Positions 18,900-28,579 of a stretch of DNA of 64,000 nt are shown in pieces. Numbering within the stretch: the stretch's first letter is position 1; the number at the start of each line of letters is the position of its first letter. This DNA comes from Burkholderia glumae LMG 2196 = ATCC 33617 (GTDB taxonomy: Bacteria; Pseudomonadota; Gammaproteobacteria; Burkholderiales; Burkholderiaceae), in assembly GCF_000960995.1 (NCBI RefSeq), contig NZ_CP009434.1, forward strand, positions 1-64,000, written 5' to 3'. The position numbers were made by a program, and so were the translations under genes. The notes below the pieces were generated by a model, which was not told the DNA's origin, did no database searches, and worked only from the letters and a program-made list of their open reading frames with translations.

Positions 18900-20432
18900 T
18901 CAAACCCGCACTCCGGCGAGGCCCGCCGCCGGCCCCCCGCCGCCCCTGGCAAGCGCGATGCAGGCCTTCGCGAGCACCTCGGTCGGATCGACCAGCACCG
19001 CGTGCGCGCCATCCGGCGCGACGTAGTCGGCCATCGGCAGCAGCAGCGGCAGCTCCGTGCAGCCGAGCAGCACCACGGCGGCGCCGGCTGCGATCAGCGC
19101 GTCGAGCGCCGCGCCGATGTCCTCGCGGCAACGGCCTTCGGTAAAGCCGGCCTTCACGCCGAACTTGCCGTAGATCGCCGCCATCACCCGCGCCTGCAGC
19201 GCCGGCGGCGGCACCTGCTGCGCGAAGCCCTCGGCGGCCAAGGCGTCGCGGTAGACGCCGCTCGCGAGCGTGCCCGACGTGGCCAGCACGCCGACCTCGC
19301 GCAGCGCCGGGAAGCGCTCGCGCAGGCGGCGCGCCGTCACCGTCAGCATGTTGATGATCGGAATGCCCAGATGCGGCTGGATGCGCTCGACGAACGCGTG
19401 CGCGGTGTTGCACGGAATCGCCACCAGGTCCGCGCCGCCCTGCTCCAGGCGCTTGCAGGCGGCATAGAGCGAGACGGTGGGATCGGGGCCGTCGCCGATC
19501 AGGTGAGCGGTGCGATCGGGGATCTGGGGGTTCTGCTCGACCAGCACCTTCAAATGGTCCTGATCGCGCGCGGCCGGCGTGTGGTCCACCAGTTTGCGCA
19601 GGAAATCGACGGTCGCGGCCGGCCCCACGCCGCCCACCACGCCGATCCGCAGCGGCCCCGGTTCCGCGGCGGGGCCGCCGCCCGGCTCGCCCGTGCCGGC
19701 GGCCAGCACGTAGTGCGCGTAGACCGCGTTCGAATCGATCAACGGCACCGGCAGCGGACCGATCGCGTCGGCCGCGAGCGCGATCTCGGTCAAGCCCGGC
19801 ACGATCAGGTCGGCGCCCTGCGCGACGAGCGACTCGCAGGCGCGCCGCAGCAGTTCGGCCGGGCGGCCGGCCGTGTAGCCGTCGCGAATCCCGTCGGCTC
19901 CGTAGACGGCCTCGGTCACCGCGTCACCGCCCGTCACGTGCTCGGCCGCGTCCCTGGCCGGATGGACGAGCACGAAGTCGGGCGCCGTGAAATACCGCTC
20001 GAACAGCCGGGCCTCGCGCGTCGCCGCCGAGGCCAGCACGCCGATACGCCGTGCCGCCGGATAGGCGCGACGCACGTGCTCGCGCACCGCCTCGACGATG
20101 TCGACGATCGCGAGCGGCGTGTTCGCGCGCAGTTCGTCGAGGAACGTATGGCTCAGGAAGCACGGCAGCACGACGATGGTCACGCCGCGCCGCTCGAACT
20201 CGCGAATCCGGTCGAACACGTAGAGCTTGCGTTCGCTGGTGGCCACGCGATCCGAGCCGGCGCCGCGCCACGGCCGCTGCTCCAGGATCGCGTCGAGCGG
20301 CTCGGCGCCGGACTGCGCGAGCGCGGCGCGCATCAGCTTGCCGAACACGTCGGCGCCCGCCAGCGGCCCAAGGCCGCCGACGATGCCGTAGCGCCGCCGC
20401 GCGCCGGCCGCGGGTGTCGGCGCGGCCATCAT
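18900..20432 (-). CDS. Two-domain aspartate/glutamate racemase-family protein
   Basis: At 510 residues this is twice the usual 230-250, because two Asp/Glu racemase domains are fused head to tail. The C-terminal domain (about 260-500) keeps both catalytic cysteines: Cys341 in IPCNTAH and Cys458 in LLGCTEL. The N-terminal domain (about 14-235) has Cys91 in VLPCFLSH, but the second position reads VPGLTEI with Leu214 in place of Cys, so it should not racemise by the two-base mechanism. Its start overlaps the stop of the GltP-type symporter gene (ATGATG), so amino acid uptake and isomerisation are likely coupled. Substrate could be Asp, Glu or a relative. Confidence 0.85.
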   Translation of the reverse strand: MMAAPTPAAGARRRYGIVGGLGPLAGADVFGKLMRAALAQSGAEPLDAILEQRPWRGAGSDRVATSERKLYVFDRIREFERRGVTIVVLPCFLSHTFLDELRANTPLAIVDIVEAVREHVRRAYPAARRIGVLASAATREARLFERYFTAPDFVLVHPARDAAEHVTGGDAVTEAVYGADGIRDGYTAGRPAELLRRACESLVAQGADLIVPGLTEIALAADAIGPLPVPLIDSNAVYAHYVLAAGTGEPGGGPAAEPGPLRIGVVGGVGPAATVDFLRKLVDHTPAARDQDHLKVLVEQNPQIPDRTAHLIGDGPDPTVSLYAACKRLEQGGADLVAIPCNTAHAFVERIQPHLGIPIINMLTVTARRLRERFPALREVGVLATSGTLASGVYRDALAAEGFAQQVPPPALQARVMAAIYGKFGVKAGFTEGRCREDIGAALDALIAAGAAVVLLGCTELPLLLPMADYVAPDGAHAVLVDPTEVLAKACIALARGGGGPAAGLAGVRV

Positions 20433-21715
20433 TGCGACTCGCCCGGCAGCCGCTCGCGTTCGAAATGCGCCGCATCGGCGGCCCCCGCCTCGCGCCGCCC
20501 CTCCCATTTCGCGATCACGGCCGTCGCCACGCTGTTGCCGATCACGTTCGTCATGGTGCGGCCCATGTCGAGGATCTGGTCGATCGCGAGCACCAGCGCG
20601 ACGCCGGCCGCCGGCAGATGGAACATCGGCGCGACCGCCGCGACCACCACCACCGAGCCGCGCGGCACGCCCGCCATGCCCTTGCTGCTGAGCATCAGCA
20701 CCAGCAGCATCGCGAACTGCTGCGTAAGCGGCATGTCGATGCCGAACGCCTGGGCGATGAAGATCGCCGCGAACGACTGGTACATCATCGAGCCGTCGAG
20801 GTTGAACGCATAGCCGAGCGGCAGCGTGAAGCCCACCACCTTCTGCGGGATGCCGAAGCGCTCCAGCTGCTCGATCAGGCGCGGATAGGCGGCCTCGCTG
20901 CTGGCCGTCGAGAACGCCAGCAGCGCCGGCTCGCGCACCGCCTTCAGCAGGCCGAGCACGCCGCGGCCGAGGAACAGGTAGCCGACGCCCGCCAGCAGCA
21001 CCCACAGCAGCAGCAGCGCGGCATAGAACGCGCCGATCAGCTTGCCGTAGGTCAGGATCACGTCGAGCCCGCGCAGCGTGACGGCCGAGGCCACCGCGCC
21101 GAACACGCCGATCGGCGCGGCCAGCATCACATAGCCCGTCAGGCGCAGCATCACCGGCACCAGGCCGTCGACCGCCGTGACCAGCAGCGCGACGCGCGGA
21201 TCGCGTTTCAGCGCGCCGAGCCCCAGCCCGAAGAACACCGAGAACACCAGGATCTGCAGGATGTCGTTGCGCGCCATCGCGTCGAGCAGGCTGGTCGGGA
21301 ACGCATGGGTGAGCACGTCCCGCACGTTCAGCGCGGCCGTGTCGAGGCCGGCCACGATGTCGTCGGGACCGGCCGTCAGATGCAGGCCGGCGCCGGGCTG
21401 CAGCAGGTTCGCGAACACCAGCCCGATCAGCAGCGAGACGAACGACGCGCAGAAGAACCATGCCACCGTGCGCGCGCCGATGCGCCCGACGTCGCGGCCG
21501 CCCTCCATGCCGGCGAGACCCGAGACCAGCGTGGCGAACACCAGCGGTGCGATGATCATCTTGATCAGACGCAGGAAGATGTCGGTCAGGATGCCGAAAT
21601 AGCCCGCGATCGATTTGGCCTGCGCGGCGTCGGCCGCGTTCGCATGGCACAGGTAGCCGGCGACGCCGCCGAGCACGATGCCCGCGGCGATCCAGAAGGT
21701 GAGGCGTGATTTCAT
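20429..21715 (-). CDS. Dicarboxylate/amino acid:cation symporter (GltP/DctA family)
   Basis: The 428-residue membrane protein is of the DAACS family. Several transmembrane helices precede the serine-rich re-entrant loop (AFSTASSEAAYPRLIE, about 275-290). Next come the GYAFNLDGSMMYQSFAAIF segment and the substrate/cation-binding TM8 region MGRTMTNVIGNSVAT. The family imports glutamate, aspartate or C4-dicarboxylates with H+ or Na+. It is translationally coupled to the downstream racemase-family gene, favouring an acidic amino acid substrate. Confidence 0.9.
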   Translation of the reverse strand: MKSRLTFWIAAGIVLGGVAGYLCHANAADAAQAKSIAGYFGILTDIFLRLIKMIIAPLVFATLVSGLAGMEGGRDVGRIGARTVAWFFCASFVSLLIGLVFANLLQPGAGLHLTAGPDDIVAGLDTAALNVRDVLTHAFPTSLLDAMARNDILQILVFSVFFGLGLGALKRDPRVALLVTAVDGLVPVMLRLTGYVMLAAPIGVFGAVASAVTLRGLDVILTYGKLIGAFYAALLLLWVLLAGVGYLFLGRGVLGLLKAVREPALLAFSTASSEAAYPRLIEQLERFGIPQKVVGFTLPLGYAFNLDGSMMYQSFAAIFIAQAFGIDMPLTQQFAMLLVLMLSSKGMAGVPRGSVVVVAAVAPMFHLPAAGVALVLAIDQILDMGRTMTNVIGNSVATAVIAKWEGRREAGAADAAHFERERLPGESQ

Positions 21716-22139
21716 GTCCGTCCCCGGTAGGGTGCCGGGCGGGCGCGAGGCGCCGCGCAGCGCGTTGTGATGGAAAAGGAAAAGCAGGACGGCGACGGAT
21801 GCCAGATCGGCATCGGCACCGCCAAACCGTCAGCACGGATGATAGGAATGACCAACAAGACGGTGATGCGAGTGTGGCATGCAGGTGTGCGGAATCCGCA
21901 TAGTGCAGGAAAACGCCGTGAAGGGAACCGGACCTGATGACGCAGCCGGCACGCCGCCTGCGCGTCGGCTCCGCGCCGGGATTGCCGAACGCCGGCGGCC
22001 CGGCCGGCGCCTCGCGATGGGCCGGCCCATCGTCGCGCTCGCCTCGAACGGGGGCACGCGCCCCTGTCCGGCAGCAGCGAGAAGTCGATCCCGGCATGGT
22101 CGAGGCCGAGGCGCGCGCCGGCGGCCTGGAGCGGGCGCG
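21716..22139. other. Intergenic region upstream of the symporter gene
   Basis: No gene supported. It should contain the promoter of the symporter-racemase operon. I did not identify a convincing -35/-10 pair or a clear hairpin. Confidence 0.5.
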
Positions 22140-23906
22140 TCAAGCCAGAGAGTCGAGCAGCTTGATGAAATTACGCTTGGCGCGGTGAGTCGTGCGTATC
22201 GCATCGAGTTCGGCCGCGAATTCGGCCTGCTCGTCATGCCGGGACCGTAGTTCGGCGATCGCCTGCACCAGCTCGAAGGCATGCTCGTAACGCGCGCCAT
22301 AGGTCCCGCGCTCGATCGCCGACGGCAGCAGACGGTGGTAGAGCGCGATCGCGTCGTGCGGATGCGATCGCGCGCGCGCCGCCGCCACCGCGGCCCAGAT
22401 CCCGGCGCTCACCGCGCCTTCGTTGAACACCTGCCAGGCTGCGTCGGCATCGCCGGCGCTCAGCAATGCCTTGACGAGTTCGGTACGGCGCGCCTGTTGC
22501 TGAACCTGCCCGGCCGTCCCGGTCGCCGATGCGGCGCGGACGAGGCAATCGCGCAGATGGGCCAGCGCGCGCGTGCGCGTCGCGTCGACGCTGCCGGTCT
22601 GGGCCGCGACGCACATCAGCGCCTCGAACGCTTCGCCGGTGGGCAGGCTGAGGAAGCGTCGCCACGCCACCGCATCGGCGTTGGCGGCATCGCCGCGGCG
22701 CAAGTAGGCGTCGATGCAGAAGGCGTGCAGCCGCGTGTCCGGGTGCGCCCCGGCTTCAGCCATCCCGCGCAGCGCCCAGGCGATCGCCTCGTCGTCGCGT
22801 CCGTATTGCGCGCACGCCTCGGCGATCAGCAGGAACCGGTAGCCGCTGGACAGATCCTTCGCGAGGACCGCCACCAGTGCATCGACGTCGGCATCGAAGC
22901 GGGCCAGCGCCAGCTTGGCGGCTTCGAGCCGCAGCCGCGTGCCGTCATACGAGGCGCGACGGCCCGGACCCAGCGCCGGCAGCGCGTCCCACGCGGTGTC
23001 GACCAGTTCGCGATAGCGGCTCAGGCCGTCGACGCCGAGCGCCTGCGCATAATTGGGCAGCACGTCGTCGAAGATGCGCCAGTCGTCGATCAACTGAAGA
23101 CGGTGCAGCCGCTGCGCGAGCGCGACGGGCTCGGGCCGCGTGCGCATGCAGGCGTCGAGATGCACGGCCGCGAGCTCGCGGACCGCGGGCAGCACCGCGC
23201 CGCCGGAATCGTCGATGCGTTCGAAGCTCTCAACCGCAAGCTCGATCGCCAGTTCGGCCAGCTCGGCCACCTGGCCGGCCAGCGTGCCATCGAGCCGTTC
23301 GCGCAGGCTGTCCGCCAGCGCCGCGAGGCCAGCCGCGTAGGCGCCGGCCTCGCGCCAGTCCAGATGCCGGCTTGCGCGGGCGATGCGGCGCACCGCTGCC
23401 TTCAGGCCGGCCTTGTCGCCGCTGCTGGCACGCGCGGCAAGCAGCAGTTTGTCGCGCAACCCGCGATCCTGCTGCGCCGCCTCGCGCAGCCAGCCGCGCA
23501 GCGCGTCGAGGTCGAGCGTGGCGAGAAAATCGTCGATCAGATCCGCCTGGGTCCGGCGCGGCTTGCGCGCGGTGCGGGCTTTCGCGGGCGTATCCGGGGG
23601 CGCAAATACCTCGGTCCCGGAATTCTCGAGCCATGAGAACGCGACGGCCACCGCATGCTTGCAAAACTGCGAGCGCGCGCCGACCGGGCAATCGCAGGCA
23701 TGGGTCAGCCGCTTGCCGGGGCCCGCTCCCAGCTGGACCGAATAGAGCGAGCCGCCGCGCACCGTGGCATGCAGGCTGGCACCGTCGACCTGGAGGCGGG
23801 ACACGGCGCCGTCATGGAAGCAGGCCAGGCCGCGCGCGACGGTCTTTTCGTCGGCGAGCGCAAGCACGGCGGCAAGCGTCAGGGTATCGGCGAGTGTCTG
23901 GGTCAT
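22140..23906 (-). CDS. SWIM zinc-finger protein with helical repeats
   Basis: In this 588-residue protein the SWIM motif is complete: Cys71-Asp-Cys73 followed by Cys82-x-His84 (CDCPVGARSQFCKHAVAV). The rest is an alpha-helical, TPR-like array to the C-terminus. SWIM domains bind zinc and often mediate DNA or protein contacts; bacterial versions occur in uncharacterised proteins and near SNF2 helicases, but no helicase is adjacent here. The ATG at 23906 is preferred over a GTG three bases upstream. Monocistronic by context. Function unknown. Confidence 0.85.
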   Translation of the reverse strand: MTQTLADTLTLAAVLALADEKTVARGLACFHDGAVSRLQVDGASLHATVRGGSLYSVQLGAGPGKRLTHACDCPVGARSQFCKHAVAVAFSWLENSGTEVFAPPDTPAKARTARKPRRTQADLIDDFLATLDLDALRGWLREAAQQDRGLRDKLLLAARASSGDKAGLKAAVRRIARASRHLDWREAGAYAAGLAALADSLRERLDGTLAGQVAELAELAIELAVESFERIDDSGGAVLPAVRELAAVHLDACMRTRPEPVALAQRLHRLQLIDDWRIFDDVLPNYAQALGVDGLSRYRELVDTAWDALPALGPGRRASYDGTRLRLEAAKLALARFDADVDALVAVLAKDLSSGYRFLLIAEACAQYGRDDEAIAWALRGMAEAGAHPDTRLHAFCIDAYLRRGDAANADAVAWRRFLSLPTGEAFEALMCVAAQTGSVDATRTRALAHLRDCLVRAASATGTAGQVQQQARRTELVKALLSAGDADAAWQVFNEGAVSAGIWAAVAAARARSHPHDAIALYHRLLPSAIERGTYGARYEHAFELVQAIAELRSRHDEQAEFAAELDAIRTTHRAKRNFIKLLDSLA

Positions 23907-24526
23907 CACCGCGGATGGAGCAAGAGAGGAGGATGCCCGATATCGTAACGAATCCTTTCGGCCGGCGGTGCGATCGCGCTACACGCGCGCTGGAAGTGCC
24001 GTGCGCAGCCTCGCACCGGCCCGCTCCTTCGCGCGGCGCCGGGGCTGGCTGCGAGCCGCGTTGGACGACCGCTGGACGACAAGGGGAAGGCAATGAGCGG
24101 CGCCGGGCGGCGCGCGCCGGATGGCCCCGGCGCCGTGCCATCCGGGCAAGCACGAGACGGGCGCCATCAAAAACCATCAAAGACAATACCGCCGCGTTCG
24201 ATGCGGCGGTACGAAAGGAAAGACCGGCAGGCGTGAGCCGCGAATCAGGCATTCATCCGCCTGTCGCTGCCGTCGCGGCCGACCGTCGAGCGGTAGCCGG
24301 ATCGCGGCGAATCCGGGTTCGGGACTCGCCCCCGGCGGGACGGTCGGCGGCGCCAACGCGCTCGCGCCACCGGCAAGTGCACGCCTGTTCCAGGCGCGCC
24401 GGAACCCAGCTCGGCAACTGCTGCCGGGTTCCCTACGCGGCATCGGCCGTGGGGAGCCGGATGCGCCGTCGCAGCATCAAGCTGCGCCGCTCCGCATCGC
24501 GGCACTGGCGGCCGGGCCGCCCGCCA
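23907..24526. other. 620-bp intergenic region with one hairpin
   Basis: No gene is supported. A perfect 9-bp stem with a 7-base loop (24187-24195 and 24203-24211) is followed, on the minus strand, by T-rich sequence (TTGTCTTTGATGGTTTTTG). It could therefore terminate the transcript of the small protein gene at 24527-24658, leaving a 3' UTR of about 320 bases. The promoter of the SWIM gene should also be here but was not identified. Confidence 0.5.
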
Positions 24527-24658
24527 TTACATGCGGCGGTGCGCTTCGGCGATCAGTTCGCAGGTGCGGACGTGGATTTCCCACGCACGTGCCAGGCCGC
24601 TACGCAGTTGGGCAAACCATTGAATCACAACCGGAGTCGATGCAGTCGCAGCTTTCAT
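24527..24658 (-). CDS. 43-residue small protein
   Basis: The ORF begins MKAATASTPVVIQWFAQLR and ends with a charged amphipathic helix (ARAWEIHVRTCELIAEAHRRM). GAGG lies about 6 bases before the ATG. A sigma70-like promoter (TTGCAC, 16 bp, TATAAT) sits about 37 bases upstream of the start, giving a leader of around 30 nt. The mix of bulky hydrophobic and basic residues suggests a helical, possibly membrane-peripheral or nucleic-acid-binding peptide. No family recognised; the promoter plus ribosome site argue that it is real. Confidence 0.6.
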   Translation of the reverse strand: MKAATASTPVVIQWFAQLRSGLARAWEIHVRTCELIAEAHRRM

Positions 24659-24694
24659 GATGACCTCAGGGTTAGTGCCTAGGGGAAAACCCGT

Positions 24695-24722
24695 ATTATA
24701 CGGATCCATCGCTGCGGTGCAA
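24695..24722 (-). promoter_or_regulatory. Sigma70 promoter of the 43-residue protein gene
   Basis: Minus strand: -35 TTGCAC (24722-24717), 16-bp spacer, perfect -10 TATAAT (24700-24695). Transcription would start near 24688, about 30 bases before the ATG at 24658. Confidence 0.6.
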
Positions 24723-24941
24723 CAGGGATTGGGGTTTTCGCAACAGAAGCGGTGGCGACGGGCGACATCCGTGGTCGGCCCCGCGCCCCGTTGTTCTCCC
24801 CATTTTTACCCGACGGCACCCGCAGGCGCCGGCCGCTTAACAAGGGGGCGTGCGACGCGCCCAAACGGCGAGCGGACACTCCCATACGGCGCGCATCGCG
24901 CCGTATGGTTGCCCGGGATCCGCCGCGCACGCAGCCGGCCG

Positions 24942-25886
24942 TCAGATCGCAGGGCCGTCGCGCAATACTTCGCGAATCGCCGCGTCGAAGCGTGTGCGGC
25001 GGCCGATGCCGAGCGCTTCCAACCGCGTCGAATCGAGGTGGCAGTCGTAGGGCCGCGGCGTCGCATCGCGCGGCTCGGCAATCGCGTTCAGCCGCGGCCT
25101 CAGGCCGAGCGCGCGGCCGATCCGCGTGGCGATTTCGTGCTTGGTCATGGGCTCGTCGCCGGACCAATGGCAGCGGCCCGTCACGGCCTCGCCGGCCGCA
25201 TGGCGCGCGACCAGTTGCGTGATCACGTATGCGACGTCGGGCGTCCAGGTCGGATAGCGGATCGCCCAGGCGTCCATGTCGGCGGCCGCGGCACCGGGCT
25301 GCGCCGACGCGACGACGGGCGGCACCAGGCTCGTGACGGCCGAGTCGCCCCAGCCGAACACCGGCCCGTACAGCAGCGGCAGGCGCAGCACGCAGGCGCG
25401 CGCGGAGGCGTCCAGCAGCGCCGCCTCGCCGTCGGCCTTGCTGCGGCCGTAAGCGTTCAGCGGTGCGGGCGGATCGGTTTCGCGGTAGGGCGCCGCGCGG
25501 CCGTCGAACACGTAGTCGGTGGACATCGCGAGCGTCCAGGCGCCGAGCGCATCGGCGCGTGCGGCCAGCGCGGCCAGCGCCTCGACGTTGATGGCGCGCG
25601 CGGCGGCCGGCTCGTGCTCGCAGACGTCGGGCCGGCGCTCGGCCGCGCAGACGATCACGGCGTCGGGGCGATGTTCGGCGAAGAAGCGGTCGAGCGCGCG
25701 CGCATCGAGCACGTCGAGCGGCGTCAGCGCGTCCGGGCCAAGGCCCGCGAGGCGCGCGGCCGCGCGGGCCGGCGCGCCGTGCGGATCGCGCACCGTCGCG
25801 ACCAGCCGCCATTCGCGACGCGGCGCGAGCGCGGCGGCCACGGCGCGGCCGAGCAGGCCCGAGGCGCCGATCAGGGCGAGATTCAT
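24942..25886 (-). CDS. RmlD-like extended SDR (dTDP-4-dehydrorhamnose reductase family)
   Basis: The 314-residue protein has an N-terminal nucleotide-binding motif LIGASGLLGRAVAAAL. STDYVFDG and AYGRSKADGE supply the catalytic Ser/Thr-Tyr-xxx-Lys set, and a C-terminal substrate domain with PRPYDCHLD matches RmlD/MAT2B proteins. No other dTDP-rhamnose genes are adjacent, so housekeeping rhamnose synthesis is not implied; a stand-alone sugar-nucleotide reductase or MAT2B-like role is possible. The start at 25886 gives the Rossmann motif directly at the N-terminus. Confidence 0.85.
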   Translation of the reverse strand: MNLALIGASGLLGRAVAAALAPRREWRLVATVRDPHGAPARAAARLAGLGPDALTPLDVLDARALDRFFAEHRPDAVIVCAAERRPDVCEHEPAAARAINVEALAALAARADALGAWTLAMSTDYVFDGRAAPYRETDPPAPLNAYGRSKADGEAALLDASARACVLRLPLLYGPVFGWGDSAVTSLVPPVVASAQPGAAAADMDAWAIRYPTWTPDVAYVITQLVARHAAGEAVTGRCHWSGDEPMTKHEIATRIGRALGLRPRLNAIAEPRDATPRPYDCHLDSTRLEALGIGRRTRFDAAIREVLRDGPAI

Positions 25887-26150
25887 GCCGAGGGGTCTCC
25901 AGATACGCCCGGCAAGCGGGCAGGCCGCCATTGTGCCGCGTTCGCGGCGCCGCGACGCTGGCCTGCGGTGGCGGCCGCGACAGGGCGCGTGCCCGCATTT
26001 TTGAGCGGCACCGCACCACAACAAGGCAAAATACGGGTTTTTCCGAGCCCGTGCCGGGCTCGCCCCGCCTGCCCGCCTCGTGCGCCGCCAGCCGCGCGCC
26101 GCCGCGCCGGCAGGCCCGCTCGCGCCATGCCGCGAGCCCACCGGAGTCGC

Positions 26151-26735
26151 ATGACCATGCCTGAATCGAATCTGTCGTTCGTTGGCCGCCTGTCGGTCGC
26201 CATCGGATCGTTCTTCGCCATCCTCGGCGACGGCAAGCTTGCCGCCGAAGTCCGTAGCCTGCGCAACGGCGCGCGCGCGCCCGCGGCCCCCGCCGCGCCG
26301 CCGCCGGCGCCAGCCCCCACCCCGGCGGCGGCGCCCGCGCCGGCCATCCAGGCCGCGAACCCCGAGGCCGCGCTGCAGCTGCTGGGGCTGCTGCAAAAGA
26401 ACGCGCGCTTCATCGATTTCGTCGAGGAAGACATCGCGAGCTATGCCGACGCCGAAATCGGCGCGGCCGCGCGCCTCGTCCACGAAGGCTGCCGCGCGAC
26501 GCTGCGCGAGCACTTCACGATCCGCCCGGTGCGCACCGAGCCCGAGGGCACGCGCGTGACGCTGGCCGCGGGCTTCGACGCGAGCGCGCACCGCGTGACC
26601 GGCAACGTGGTGGGCAGCGCGCCGTTTACCGGCACGCTGAGCCACCGCGGCTGGCGCGCCGCCGAGGTGAAGCTGCCGCAGCGGGTCGGCACCCACGACC
26701 CGAGCGTGATCGCGCCGGCGGAGGTGGAGCTGTGA
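26151..26735 (+). CDS. DUF2760-type protein, first gene of the Hsp70 operon
   Basis: In this 194-residue protein an N-terminal amphipathic segment (NLSFVGRLSVAIGSFFAILGDGKLAAEV) is followed by an Ala/Pro linker (about 42-68). A compact domain of about 120 residues (ALQLLGLLQKNARFIDFVEED ... SYADAEIGAAARLVHEGCR) has the pattern I associate with DUF2760. It ends with VGTHDPSVIAPAEVEL. GGAG lies 8 bases before the ATG. Its stop overlaps the GTG start of the first Hsp70 gene (GTGA), so the three genes form a translationally coupled operon. Function unknown; a partner or adaptor of the Hsp70-like proteins is a reasonable inference. Confidence 0.82.
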   Translation: MTMPESNLSFVGRLSVAIGSFFAILGDGKLAAEVRSLRNGARAPAAPAAPPPAPAPTPAAAPAPAIQAANPEAALQLLGLLQKNARFIDFVEEDIASYADAEIGAAARLVHEGCRATLREHFTIRPVRTEPEGTRVTLAAGFDASAHRVTGNVVGSAPFTGTLSHRGWRAAEVKLPQRVGTHDPSVIAPAEVEL

Positions 26736-28579
26736 GCGAGCCGCGTTTCTCGATCGGTATCGATCTCGGTACCACGCATTGCGCGCTGTCCTATATCGAT
26801 CTCGCCGCAAGCGACGGCGACGCGCCGCAGCAGCAGGTGCTGCCGATCGCGCAATTGACCTCGCCCGGCGCGATCGGCGCGCCGAGCCTGCTGCCGTCGT
26901 TCCTCTACCTGCCCCATCCGGGCGAACTCACGCCGGGCGACCTGACGCTGCCGTGGACGGCGACGCGCGACTACGCGGTGGGCGAGATGGCGCGCAGCCG
27001 CGGCGCCGGCACGCCGATCCGGCTCGTGTCGAGCGCGAAGAGCTGGCTCTGCCATCCGGGCGTCGACCGCCGCGCGGCGATCCTGCCCAACGACGCGCCG
27101 CCCGAAGTCGAGCGCGTCTCGCCGCTCGAGGCATCGGTGCGCTATCTCGCGCATCTGCGCGAGGCCTGGGACCACGCGCACCCGGACGCGCCGTTCGCCG
27201 CGCAGGCGGTGACGGTCACGATCCCGGCCTCGTTCGATCCGGCCGCGCGCGAGCTGACCGCCGAGGCCGCGCAGGCCGCCGGCTACGCAAGCACCACGCT
27301 GCTGGAGGAGCCGCAGGCCGCGCTCTACAGCTGGATCCAGAAGAGCGGCGGCGGCTGGCGCAAGGACGTGAAGGTCGGTGACGTCATCCTGGTGGTGGAC
27401 GTGGGCGGCGGCACCACCGACCTCTCGCTGATCGCCGTGGTCGAGCGCGACGGCAAGCTCGAGCTGCACCGCGTGGCGGTGGGCGAGCACATCCTGCTCG
27501 GCGGCGACAACATGGACCTCGCGCTCGCGCACGTGGTCGCGCGCAAGCTGGCCGCGCAGGGCACCCAGGCCGATCCGTGGCAGCTGCGCGCGCTGACCTA
27601 CGCGTGCCGCGGCGCGAAGGAGGCGCTGCTCGGCGACCGCACGCTCGACGCCGTGCCGCTGGTGGTGCCGAGCCGCGGCTCGAAGCTGATCGGCGGCTCG
27701 ATCCGCACCGAGCTCACGCGCGCCGAGCTCACGCAGATCCTGCTCGACGGCTTCTTCCCGCAGGTGGACGCCGCCGCGCGGCCGGCGGTGCGCACGCGCG
27801 CCGGCCTCACCCAGCTCGGTCTGCCCTATGCGCAGGACGCCGGCATCACGCGCCACCTCGCCGCCTTCCTCGGCAAGCAGGTGGGCGCGCTCGCCGAGCT
27901 CGGCGGGCAGCCGGCTGCACCGGCCGGCGGCGCGAGCTTCCTGCACCCCACCGCCGTGCTGTTCAACGGCGGCGTGTTCAAGTCCGACCTGCTGACCGAG
28001 CGCGTCCTCACGATCCTGAACGGCTGGCTGGCGGCCGACGGGGCCGCGCCCGCGCGCCTGCTCGGCGGCGCCGACCTCGACCTCGCGGTGGCGCGCGGCG
28101 CGGCCTACTACGGCTACGTCAAGCGCGGCCGCGGCGTGCGGATTCGCGGCGGCACGGCACGCGCCTACTACATCGCCATCGAATCGGCGATGCCGGCGAT
28201 CCCCGGCATGGAGCCGCCCGTCTGCGCGCTCTGCGTGGCGCCGTTCGGCATGGAGGAAGGCTCGGACGCCGCGCTGCCCGAGCAGGAGTTCGGCCTGGTG
28301 GTGGGCGAACCGGTGACGTTCCGCTTCTTCGGCTCGTCGGTGCGGCGCCAGGATCAGGTCGGCACCCTGCTCGACTACTGGTCCGCCGACGAGCTGCAGG
28401 AACTCGAGGCGATCCAGGCCACGCTGCCCGCCGAGGGCCGCACGCCCGGCGAAGTGGTGGCCGTGCGGCTGCACGCACGCGTGACCGAAGCCGGCACCCT
28501 CGAACTCGAAGCGATGCCGCGTGGCAGCGGCGAGCGCTGGAAGGTCGAATTCGACGTGCGCGGCGGCGCGGACGCCTGA
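26732..28579 (+). CDS. Hsp70-family protein, first of a pair
   Basis: The 615-residue protein has an N-terminal actin/Hsp70 ATPase. The phosphate-1 loop is GIDLGTTHCALSY (about 9-21), phosphate-2 is VDVGGGTTDLSLI (about 221-233), and an adenosine-type motif LFNGGVFKSD follows near 410. The C-terminal third is shorter than and unlike the DnaK substrate domain, and there is no DnaK-type C-terminal tail, so it is a divergent Hsp70. GTG start overlapping the upstream gene; the stop overlaps the next gene (TGATG). No DnaJ or GrpE gene is adjacent. Confidence 0.88.
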   Translation: MSEPRFSIGIDLGTTHCALSYIDLAASDGDAPQQQVLPIAQLTSPGAIGAPSLLPSFLYLPHPGELTPGDLTLPWTATRDYAVGEMARSRGAGTPIRLVSSAKSWLCHPGVDRRAAILPNDAPPEVERVSPLEASVRYLAHLREAWDHAHPDAPFAAQAVTVTIPASFDPAARELTAEAAQAAGYASTTLLEEPQAALYSWIQKSGGGWRKDVKVGDVILVVDVGGGTTDLSLIAVVERDGKLELHRVAVGEHILLGGDNMDLALAHVVARKLAAQGTQADPWQLRALTYACRGAKEALLGDRTLDAVPLVVPSRGSKLIGGSIRTELTRAELTQILLDGFFPQVDAAARPAVRTRAGLTQLGLPYAQDAGITRHLAAFLGKQVGALAELGGQPAAPAGGASFLHPTAVLFNGGVFKSDLLTERVLTILNGWLAADGAAPARLLGGADLDLAVARGAAYYGYVKRGRGVRIRGGTARAYYIAIESAMPAIPGMEPPVCALCVAPFGMEEGSDAALPEQEFGLVVGEPVTFRFFGSSVRRQDQVGTLLDYWSADELQELEAIQATLPAEGRTPGEVVAVRLHARVTEAGTLELEAMPRGSGERWKVEFDVRGGADA

